The notes under the pieces were generated by a model. That model did no database searches and was not told where the DNA came from. It saw nothing but the letters and a program-made list of their open reading frames with translations. Position numbers and translations under genes: made by a program. From Sclerodactyla briareus (Eukaryota; Echinodermata; Holothuroidea; Dendrochirotida; Sclerodactylidae), in NCBI GenBank assembly GCA_026419785.1, contig JAODTK010003765.1, forward strand, positions 186,001-250,000: DNA of 64,000 nt. Direction: 5' to 3'. Below, piece after piece: positions 11,801-22,479 of this stretch (the stretch's first letter is position 1; every line of letters starts with the position of its first letter).

Positions 11801-13838
11801 CATATCGATTAATGTAAGGAATAATACTGTGAGCACCTATGTGAGCATTCCTGCTTTATTGTGACCATGAACTGGTCTCCATGTTAACTGTGTACTATGA
11901 TTATGGCAAAAGCACTCGACTGAATGGACGCTCGCTAACTAGTGTATCTAGGATGAACTATAGATTTTTTATTTTCCATAAAATTGCACTGTACCGGGGC
12001 GTGGCCAATAGCTAGAAGATGAGGGTCCAGCACAACGACGAGCAACGGTTTATGTGTGCAAAAGATATAGCTTGTGGAAGTCATAATACAACTTAGTGCG
12101 CTGGACCTCCTCCTCCTCCTGGTTGTGCCCTTCCACTAGTTTTACAACCAGCAATGTCCATGACGCCAGCCTGTATGCTCACGGATTTTAGCCAGCCCAT
12201 GAGGACCTCTCGTGGCTGCGAGATGGAAGCAATTCAATGGTCATTGTCCACTAAATCACCCGCAAGAAGCCATAAATCACAGTTAACGACTCAGACTGGC
12301 ATCGCTCTCGTTACTGCTAAGCATAAAGGGTCACACGTCACGTGCGACGCGTAGCACTGATAGCCACTATTCTATCCATACCATACATTCTGGCGGCATG
12401 TTATTGGTTGACGTAGCATTTCTTAGTGAGGAAAAAAATAAGGTTGTGAAGCACAACAGTCCAAGTTGCAATTTCCTGGGCTTCTAATTTCGTTCTGCAC
12501 AGCAATACTATAACTAATCTTCATATTAATTCATTATATGTAATTCAGATGCAAAGTCCTGGACGATTGATTTTGCCTACACAAGTCGCCAGGTTTTTGA
12601 TTTGACGCACTTGTACTCCGACATCAGTGACATCCTCATCTCGATGCCAACAACCAACACACATCCTCACTTCCCTCGATGGAACCCATCACAACAATCG
12701 GCTTCTCTTAGTCCAGGGACAAGAGAACGAACTTAAATGGCCTCACATGGGAAAGACTCAAAGCATTGTATAAAATATGAATGACGCGTAATTATGGGCG
12801 AACGCACTTTCTCGGGGCCTTTCGCTCCCTACCCTCTCCGCGCTTGGAACGACCACCAACCCTTAAACTAAAATGATTACAAGGAGACTACAGTGAATAC
12901 ATATCTTTCCCGTTTTTGCACTTGTAACGACGCAATTTCTATTTTCACCCTTGCCAATTATTACTATATCATCATTTTTTTATATTGCCCAATGCAAAAT
13001 CAAAACAATTGTGAATGACTAGTTTTCACATGGCCGAAAGGCTCATGGCTGGTAGAATTAACGTTCTAAACAAACCGAGCGCTCAAGTTCGTGTTGTACC
13101 AGTTTTCACTCAAATTGTCTGTACCCCCTTGAAAATGCGGCAAATCCGTTCATTATGGTGATGGTACGTTCATGGTTTCGATCGAGTAACGTTTGTGGAG
13201 AAGTCAGTCAGCAGGACAGTTTATCTGTTCTGGAACTCCTTTTGCATGCTCCTATCGTGGGTATTCGTGTCTGTACGCCAGTGACGTTCGACCTCAGTTA
13301 TTATATTTCACAGGACGTTCATCCGATTCCAGCTGTGAACGGGCTTGTTGTTATTAGAACCGTCCTTCTTGGGACGACCCCAAAATTTCTCCGCTCTTGC
13401 GTGATGGTGTTATAGCTGACTTCCTGTCCGTGAATCGGACACGCCATTTCCTGACATGATAATTGATGGAGATTCGTTACTCTTCTCCTCGAATCAGTCT
13501 CTCGCGGAATGACAGAGCGTATTTACACACAGGTTAGGGGCAAATCTCTGCCATTCCATTATCGAAGATAATTGCCGCATGCAATTGAATGTATCGGATT
13601 TCTTTCGCTCATCTTTTCATAGAGGAAATAATTGCTATTGTAATGAGTGAAAGAAGGAACTCGTACCAACAGCAGTTAGCGTTTGGTATCCACGAGTATG
13701 TTTACATTGGATAAGAAGAAGATCGTCCTGAATCTTGTTTTGGGAAGCTAATTACCAAAGTCATATAGAATAAATCCACTCATATACCAACGTCAATATA
13801 TAATCACTTATATATCACTGTATGAATTTTGATGGTAA
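8841..13838. other. Intergenic DNA between alpha and beta (copy A)
   Basis: AT-rich DNA, conserved with 39376-42370 apart from one insertion in A (10931-13068). A 156-codon open frame at 10054-10524 is not preserved in B, where the same bases carry stops and indels, so I do not call it. No other exon signal was seen. Confidence 0.6.
10931..13068. other. Insertion present in A, absent from B (unclassified)
   Basis: In B the flanks join directly near 41462: the left flank resembles TGTGC(C)AATAAT and the right flank CAAACCGAGCGCTC. No transposon domain, clear inverted ends or target duplication was found. It could equally be a deletion in B. Confidence 0.5.
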
Positions 13839-16800
13839 TTGATGGAATTCACTGAGGGGATGACATGGAATCCTCATCGATCGATCTTCTTTGTTCACCT
13901 CTGTTTTTCGTTGATAGGGAGCTCCGTCGCCCAGACTTGTTATCGACTTCGAAGGGGCTACAATATGGAAAGCTACCAAACAGGTGTAGAGAGTTACACG
14001 TTATATAGGAAACACTTACTATATTGCACGATTACTGTCGAGCTATGATGAGGAGCTCTATTTGATTTTCGTTGGCAATAGAACCACTTCCGCGAAACCG
14101 TCTACGGAGGAAACTAGACAGTATGCATATCGCTCAGCCTGAAGCAAGCATTACACTTGGATGGCTATATCGAACACGCGCAATACCGGAAGCCAAACCG
14201 TGACCCACTCATAAATGATAGTCCGACGGCCAGGGTTCATGGGAAGGAAATATATAAACCTTCTTAGGATCGGAACAATGCGCTGCCGATATGGAGTCAT
14301 TCAAAATAGACGCGCTCGCAAGTCAAGAAACGCATCTAGCAGGAAGCGGGGATTTTATCAACGACTACAATAGGAAAAAGTTTCATTTTTCCTATGGGCG
14401 AACAGGAGAAGATCAGACTGGGATCGGAGTTGGTATGATGGTAAGAGAGAGAGGGGATCAAAAGAAGAATGCAAGGAGGTAAGCGACAGAATTGTATGTT
14501 AAAAATGTACCCATTTCGACATCAAGTGATCAGGTAACGGCCTAGGCCTCCCAGCCAACATCAATCGATGTTAAACCGTAGGAGCGAGGAGGAAACCATT
14601 CTATTTTGCGCGCCTATGAACCCCAACGCTACCTGTTTGTGAACGGACTCCCCGACATCCGAAAACATGTTTTCCGGTTACACTGGAAGCATCATAAATC
14701 CGTATCAGCAAGAGGGATATACTCTTCATCGCAGGGGATTTCAACGCAAAGACAGGATATCGAGCTATTGAACCTACAAAGGTCCTTGGGAGATGGGTAC
14801 GGAGAGGAAGAGGATTAGTCAACTCAGAGGGAGAATGACGTCATCGGATAGCCAGCAGGCAGAGACTCTACTAGCCAATACTCCTTTTGATCACAGCAGG
14901 CCCATAGGACGACATGGGAGAGTCCTCACACAAATCACCACGTTAGAAACCAAATCGATAACTAATCATGAGGAGGAACACAGTTTCTATGAAACGATGG
15001 AGATCGTAGCCGGAATTCAAACTTTTTTCTGAAACACAGGCTGGAATGGCTGGTAACCTTAACTGGTACTGAAAACATACAGAGACTGAACAAAAAATCG
15101 GAACTCAGCGTTTTGCAACATTGACAAAATCAGAGGCGGACAAGAGTTTCGATATGACGACAGTGTGAGGAGAAATATCGACATAACGTATAGGCCTAAG
15201 CGGACGTACCGTACCAAGAAAAATGAAACACTATCAATTCTGCTGCATTAAGCATCGGAAGAAGTTTTGGGGTATAAGGGAAAAGCCACGGACACAAAGA
15301 GGGCGTTCCATAATCCACAGATACAAGTTCTGTCAAAAGAACAGAAGTGGCTGAGAGGAGAGATACAACTCTGCCAACAACGAGGACCGATGAGATTCTC
15401 GGAGAATTCAAAAGGAAACAAAAAAATGAGGGAACCGATCCAAACTTGAGGAGCTGGAAAAGGAGAAATTATTGGCGAATCGAAGAGATAGAAGCGTGCA
15501 GGGATGACTCAACCAAAATGTACAAGGCAATACGCAAATCCATAAGGAATAGGCCCAAGCAAGACATAGTTATAGACATTGGGAAATGAAATCACCGCCA
15601 AGGGAAGAGGAATCCATCTATCATAAGGGAATGGCTCGAGAAGCGCTTTTAACCGAAAACAACCAAAGTGTGTTCCCAAATGTTGCTCCAACAAAATGGA
15701 AATTCATTCTGGAAATGAGGTGAAATTCCTTTAAGAATGATAAAGTGCGAGGAAGGATGATATTATAAGCGGAACGCTGCATTTTAGCCCGAAAATATCG
15801 TCATTGTTGGTATAGCAGACTTTTTGACACCATAGAAGAACTGGAACCTATCCAGAGAGATCAACGGGGTTATTCTTATACCGCTACCTGACCAGGGAAG
15901 AAAAAAGGACCTCCCGGTAACCTACGGCCTTTTACATCCTCCCTGAGCTCCTTCGTAAAATACTTGCTATCTGCATGAAAAAGAAAAAATTTATTCCAGG
16001 CTGAACATCCCATTCCAATTACCCAAGCGCTTATAGTGGTTGACGCAGCACCACGGAGCTCTGTTCACGGTCAAACTCTAAGGCCGCAAAAAGCTGTTAC
16101 CTCCACTCCTATGAGATCACGTCCTCTGCTGGATATAGAGCAAAGCCCTTCGATAAGGTTGATCGCGGAAAACTCGTCGAAAAACTTTTGAAAGTCAGAC
16201 TGAATCCCGACGAACTCATCTACTCTCAGTGTTAGTAAAGGACGGAGTTACGAGCCATACTGGGCCATCTTGGGAAGATCGTTCACTACAATATTGGGTT
16301 TCCCCCAGGGAGACTGGTGTTAAGGTCCGTGCTGTTTTCGTCTTTATTTAAGCGGAGGCACTAAAGAATACATCGTTGGATCATAATACGCTCAAATGGA
16401 GACTCCGAAAAACAAACCATCCCCCAATCATGGTCAACATTTATAGTCAAACCTTTCTTATCATCAGCCTTTATGTCGACCAGCGTACGGACGACGGGGC
16501 GGATGACATAGGGGGGGGGGGGCCCTTGGTGAGCAACGGCAAACTAATAACAACAATGTAGTCAAAGACCAGTCCCGTTGAAACTGCAAGCAGAGGCCTG
16601 GAAATTAACAGCACTAAACTGAAGAATACACATAACAAGGGAGGGAACGCGAAGACTGGAACAGTGCAATAATTTGGAAGCCTAATCGTAAAAGAAGCCA
16701 ACGCGTCGGAAGAAACTCTCTATGTCACTTTCGCGCATATCATTCGATTCTCACGACCCGAGAATGATTTGAAGACCAGGGTTCCGCTATTTCGATGGCT

Positions 16801-18365
16801 AATTTCTCCAGTGATTCCGATACAACGAAGTTTGGAGTTTAACGACAACCATGGGAACGCTATCGATGCTTCCCAAAGGATTCTATTAAAAGTTATGCTG
16901 AGGATCAGTTCGGCCATACACTTTAAGCAGCGACGACTTGTACTACCGCACACAAGTGAAACCATGTAGTGAGAAGCATCACAAATAGAAGACTAGATGG
17001 GTGGGTCATCTGCTGAGGCTGCCAGCCGAACCAAAAACCCGGCCAGACAAGCTTTGGAAGAGGCGGAAGAGGAAGCCAATAACACCTGGTACAGCAGAGA
17101 GTTACCGCAAGACCTCAAAACTTAGACAAGACTTCCATATCTCGAATCGACGCTCTAGCAGCATTACAAGTGACAGAAATATGTTTAGAGCAAATCACCG
17201 TGGCAATGCGCCGTGCCGACAACGGCGGAATAGCGTGCCAGACGACGCGAACGACATAATGGACTAATGGACCGAAATACCTTCGCCAGCAACCCACAAG
17301 AAGGTATCCATCATTCATATTACGAAGCAACCATCAGCGAGCACGTGTAGGTGGTACATTGTAGAAGACGTACAATTATACCGGAAGGAACTCGTATATA
17401 TATTCTGGAAGATATACTGTAGATCAATCCTATTAGGCAAGTGCTCACAAAACCTTCAATTGACCCTGTTTCCTACATTTCACTGTCACTCTACCTACGT
17501 CACATGCCGTAAGTACACCTGCACGATATGTATTGGATGATTCAGGGGAGCAACTGTGTTCTTCTTGATGTCGCCGGAGTTAGCATCAATTTCCAGACCG
17601 ATACACAGTTAGAACTAAACCATTCCTCGGAAGAAACCACCGTGTCATATCTGAACTCCCCGCGGAGGAAAGGAATACTAATTGGCATGCTCCTCTACTT
17701 TAACACAGATGCCATGGTGGTAACCACTGCGAGTCTCTTTTCGGAAAGGAAAACGAGCACATCATGAGACGTGTGGCATGTGATCCGTAACCTATCTACC
17801 TCGATTGGAACTCACAAGTTCACCACCAACTCCTCAGCGAAACTGAGGAACAATTTCTTCGCCGAAGTGACCAATCTGTGATGTATTGTACAACAACCTA
17901 AACCCTCGGCGATCCGAGCCAGAGCGGAAATACCCTAACCCCCGCTATACCCAGACCAACAATGGAAACCACAGTACCACTGTAGGTCCCCATCAAATTT
18001 CGATGGAATTATCCGCTGACGGCAGTCATATAAAGAGGACTCCTTCACATATGAAGTTCAACCATTTCCAGTTCTGATTTCGACAATGATTCTGTTTTTC
18101 CTCGTCATAATTGGTTTTGCTCGCTGGTCCATATGGGAAATCTCCGTCTCACCAATGCTAGGTTGAGGACCCGTCCGATACTGAGCCCTGTACAGGCAAC
18201 CCCGCACCAATTCATAAAGAGTCCGATATTGGTCAAGTGATTGTGTACCAGCAGGATGTCAGGCATTCCCCGTGTATGTCGCGAGCTCAACAGAGCCGTC
18301 TGAGGATTCTCAGAGCGAGGAGGAAGATCACAGCGATATCAGAACGATGAGATGTGCGCCTCCAC
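13839..18365 (+). pseudogene. Beta-type receptor gene split by a LINE (copy A)
   Basis: The signal-peptide exon (13839-14048) reads in one frame through a hydrophobic stretch (IFFVHLCFSLIGSSVAQT) typical of secreted proteins, then a YTLY motif shared with alpha and gamma. A 3-kb LINE (14204-17255) then separates it from the first extracellular domain (about 17255-17460), the second domain (17460-17770), the stalk (17780-18060, with DGSHIK before the membrane), the transmembrane segment (18062-18140) and the tail (to 18365). The tail keeps VYVASSTEPSEDSQSEEE and RYQNDEMCA. The LINE sits where an intron would be, so the gene could still splice. It is marked as a pseudogene because of the insertion and frameshifts, but this is not certain. 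Confidence 0.55.
14204..17255 (+). mobile_element. RTE/L1-type non-LTR retrotransposon, decayed
   Basis: The endonuclease begins near 14291, with an ETHLAGSGDF block followed by GIGVGMMVRE. A second catalytic block, AGDFNAKTG, is at about 14730-14760. Reverse transcriptase pieces follow at 15800-16520: a PGNLRP block, a damaged first catalytic Asp block near 16130-16170, a VPQGD-like turn near 16300, and a scrambled ADDI near 16500. The C-terminal region (16700-17250) contains RRLDGWV..LLRLPAE, typical of this group. Many frameshifts are present. B has only about 130 bp at the same place (42771-42900), so the element entered after A and B separated. No target duplication or poly(A) tail could be fixed. 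Confidence 0.8.
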
Positions 18366-18529
18366 AAATGCTTAACTTAAATTGGCTGCTCATGAAATAT
18401 GCAAGCTAGGCTTTTGCAGACACAATAGGTCATCAGATTGTCTAAGGTAAGCATATTGATCACAATGAATATTGTGAGTATCATACGATCTGGAAACTTT
18501 GCCAGGTGGACCTCCAAATGTTCGTTCCT

Positions 18530-19110
18530 TTTACGGTATCGCGCATACTAGGACAATGGTTATTAGCCCATGGAACATTATGACTCTTTCCAGGTCAAAG
18601 CCAATAATAATGAAGGGCATATGGAACATTATGTGGAAAACTGCGAATGCTTTCCTTCTTCCACATTTAAGTTGGCTTACTTTTTACCCTGTCGCGACTA
18701 GTGGTACCGCGGGGTTTTTTTTTCAGGATTTAGGGTCATTAAAGAGACATAATGAACTTTATGTAAAGATATGCCCCAGAAAATCTGAGAGTATTTATCT
18801 ACAGAGGCCAGCTGGAGACCCATCATACTCCTACTCAGTCAATGTTATCATGGGTTATGGTACTCCCCGGAGTATCAAGGATTTCAGGTCGGAGGACAGT
18901 AAACGACATTACTGTGCGATTGTGAAAAAGAAAAAAAAATGCTAACTCTTCTCATCTACAAATAAGACTGAATTACTATTTACTCGGTCAGTGTCATTAT
19001 GGACAAGTAGTAAGGTCACTAAAGAGGCATTAGAGCCATTATGTGTAAATTGTATATAATACTTTCTCCCATAAAGGTTCTAAAAACATGCAAACTTGTT
19101 TGATGATTAA
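18530..19110 (+). repeat. Degenerate tandem repeat, about 125-155 bp period
   Basis: Four related units share a core of GGTCA-TAAAGAGGCAT followed by ATTATGTG and AAACTGC; cores begin near 18595, 18731, 18885 and 19010. A second shared phrase, GGTCA(A/G)TGTTATCATGG, recurs between them. Copy B has the same array at 44220-44760. A 148-codon open frame across it looks incidental. Confidence 0.6.
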
Positions 19111-19789
19111 GAACCAGCCATACTATGGATAATTTTTTCTGCCATTAAGGATTCTGTCAGTAGGAATTTTTGACAAGTGGCCGAAACAGGAAGGCCAATA
19201 GCGAATGAAGGGGTTGTACAAACTATTATAGAAGTATTGAGGTTGTCTTGTTATTACTTTTTTAAAGAACTTCTTCAGTCTATAATCTCATTGACACCAG
19301 CCACTTGGAACATTTGGGACCAACAATGTGACTGTGAACTGCCCAAGATTGATTTGTCAATTCGACCCTAGAAATAAAGTAAAGGAAGAATAGACGTGCC
19401 ATTAATTATAACACCATCGATACTAAAATCAATGACTTCTGAATGGATGAAATAAGACTGCAGAGATTTGCTCATTTGCAACCTCTTGAGTTAACCAATT
19501 TGTTACAGATATTATCATGCAATTCCCGTGCAGGGTACGGTTCCCATCATATATTAGTAGCGTATATACATTGTGAATGTAACTTCGAGCTGACAATAGG
19601 CAGATCATTTATATCCAACAAGAAAAGAGCCAATGGACCAATAATTAATGACCCTGGGGGACACCAGTTGGTGGATTCTGTCGAGTACTGGGGGTAATAT
19701 TTAAAAAAAAAAAAAAAATGTTCCGTATGGGGACGGTAATCTTGAACCATTTCGACGGAAGACTGCGAATCTCGTAATGACGTCATTTG

Positions 19790-20801
19790 CAGGGGCGCGC
19801 CACAGGGGGAGGGGGGCAGGGAGGGCGCCCCCCCCCTATGGTTGGGGCCGAAAAAATACTATGACAGAATGATGTTTAATACACACGTTTCGTCGGGGTG
19901 GGGGTGTGAAGGGTCAGGATACGTTATGCCAACTTAGGTTACTTCTATTCGTTCTCATAGGAGACTCAAATCGAGACTCAAACTGTTGCTGTATATAGCG
20001 TCGCAAATGTAGCGTATGTTTACCGTTTTGAGAACAACTGTCGTCATTATGAGCCACCGTTTGTTAATATTAAGGGAAAGGACTCAATGTTAACTTGCAA
20101 ATTCGCCAGCGCCTCGGCTATGGGAACACGTGGCTGCATGATCACTCCGACCCAAGCCGATTTACGCCATAGATAGATTCCAAAACTTGCTTTAGTTAGA
20201 CGACAAAAGCTACACGGTGGACTAGACAGGAGGTCCCTTCGCGTGAAACCGCCTACGATATGAAAGGGAAGACGAAGCATCAACAGATAATTTGCGGTGA
20301 CAAAGAGTAGCAGGGGAGGGTACCACGGCGAGGTGGGTGCGTGCCTTTTTATTTATTAAGTAAGAGGAATAAAAGCTATGTCGTTATATGAAAAAGAAGA
20401 ACTTTGTCACCGGAACGCTTTTTATTTCTACCGCACCAATCGTCTTTAAGTTATGAAAGTCTGCAAAACCCAAGGGTGCCGCATGAGGGAGTGCGAGGGT
20501 GACACCAGGCAGCGTAAAATCATATTTAAAAGGGGATTGAAACAAGAACGGGGCAAGAAGAGAGCCTAGGAAGGGACTATAGTTGTACTTGCATAGGCCC
20601 GAGCGTAAGTTATTTAGGTAGGTGTTGAAGTATGAATGCTCCCAATTTGTGGCATTGTCACTCTAAAACTGGTGTTTAAAGTTACGTCAAATGAGTGATT
20701 TGGGGGATCCCACCATTTCTTTTAGAGCTTACGGTTGAAGGGAGTCTCAAGACATTCTATGCCCATCTGCCCCCCAACGCACAAACCCAGCACCGCCCCT
20801 G
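19790..20801. mobile_element. Non-autonomous hAT-type element shared by A and B
   Basis: It begins CAGGGGCG and ends CGCCCCTG, an 8-base inverted terminus. Flanking octamers GTCATTTG (19782-19789) and GTTCATTG (20802-20809) look like a degraded 8-bp target duplication, the size hAT transposases make. No transposase coding is visible in 1012 bp. The orthologous copy is 47225-48708, so the insertion predates the A/B split. Confidence 0.7.
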
Positions 20802-20940
20802 GTTCATTGTACAGAAAAAAAGCTCAGTTATGGTTAAAGGTTTCAAAAGCCTTCGAAAAGTCGAATAAATTCCACTTTGAGTAAGTTTTTTATTTATTGG
20901 TTTTTATACACGAACCTGGTAGGAAGGAAGTTTAACAACA

Positions 20941-22479
20941 CGCTCTTAACCTTTTTGTTTATTATAGATCTTGGAAAATACAGGCAAGACAGAAAATTGA
21001 GTTCTATAGTACGTTTGTCAGTTTTCTGTCTTTTGCCTGGTATATATAGGAGACAACGCGGGCTCTTTAAGAATATTAGACATATCACTACTAACAAAAG
21101 AACAAATAAGATGTGACAGTGGTCGGGCAACTAAATGGCTAACCGTCTAACTTTCCACTATACGCCCCTTGACTTCTGATACAATCGACAATACGTCTCA
21201 TCATTGGAGTAAAAGTACATAGAATGATCATACAAAGTGAATTATTACTTTCCGAAGGAAGAACAAGGAAGATACTCGGCGTACCGTTGAAAGCTTGAGA
21301 ACCACAGTTAAAAGTTTTGGCGAACAAGTCCGGTTATAGTGAGTGACGCCATGATTACTTATCAGCTACAAAAATTATCTACAAAATAGACCGAGGGATG
21401 GAAGAGGTTATGCATGCGTGGAAAATAATGCCGATGATTTTTTCCAAGTCCTCCAATAGTTGGTTAAAAAGAAATCATAATTACAATGATGAACTTCGCA
21501 ATACGCATACAGAAGTCACCCCCCCCCCCCCCTAGTTTTGTTTTTTAACTTTACATAATTCAACTTATTCTGATGCGGAAGATGACAAAGCACAAAAACG
21601 TAGCGCTACAACAATGAATTTGATTTCAGGATGTTTAAATCAGAGGAAGAAGGGGCGTTACTTCAAACAGCAGAGCAGCTGTACAAAGAAAACAGACATA
21701 TAAATATATGATCTTTCAAAAATATCCTTTTTCTGACGGAACATTCCGCTTCGAGGTTTTCCCACCGCGGAGAGAAATTAGCCGGCAAAAACTTACCTAT
21801 GGGGTAAAAAAAACATTACATATAGGGTCTGCGCGTGCAGGTTTAAACGGATTGCGATTAGTACAGTGGGGCAAAAAGACACCAAACATTGGTCGTTACC
21901 CCTTCACAATTGTTTCAAATCTAACCTTCAATATACGCTTGCGCCGTTGCAGACCAGTAGGGAACAGGTTCAATTTGGGTCTACATCAACCAGTGAAGGT
22001 ATAATTTGTCAGCTGGTCTAATCAAATCGAGTATCGGAATCGACTACACATTTTGTTATAAGAGAGAAGTAAAAATTAGGGACACTATAAAAAATGGAAT
22101 GGAAAATGGGTTTACTTCAACTTTTTCTCTAGGTGGCCTTCGATATGACTCTAAAACGATAGGAAGCAGGCACCACTATGGGAAGGCGTGCATACAAATA
22201 TGAGCTGTTCAAATGTTGGGCTGTGTGTGAGCAATCTACATTTTTCGTGGCACAGTTTTATGCAATTAGTCAGTAGGAAATTACAAAAGAATTGTTGGAT
22301 CAAATTCCTGACAAAAACTGGTTTATTTCAATTACTCTTGTTGTGTTCCTATAACACATATCAATTTATTTACTCCCAACTACCGAAAATATTAAAGAGT
22401 CGAAATGCGAAAAATGGATCAATCGTCGCAAATGACTGTATGTGTACATATAACAATTATGGTATTTGAAAGGGTAGCG
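20941..22479. other. Insertion present in A, absent from B (unclassified)
   Basis: B runs directly from AAGGAAGTTAACAAC (48840) into TCATCGAATTTCTTCG, which in A are 1.5 kb apart. The extra DNA holds a hairpin (20981-21039), a run of C near 21520 and small open frames with no recognised domain. No clear termini were found. Confidence 0.5.
20981..21039. repeat. Inverted repeat (hairpin)
   Basis: The left arm (20981-21000, CAGGCAAGACAGAAAATTGA) pairs with the right arm (21018-21039) with small bulges; the loop is about 17 bases. It lies just inside the A-specific insertion, so it may be a terminal structure of an unknown element. Confidence 0.65.

Noticed and set aside
18499..18945. 148-codon open frame downstream of beta
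   Set aside because: It runs across a degenerate tandem repeat, and the copy B version is broken.
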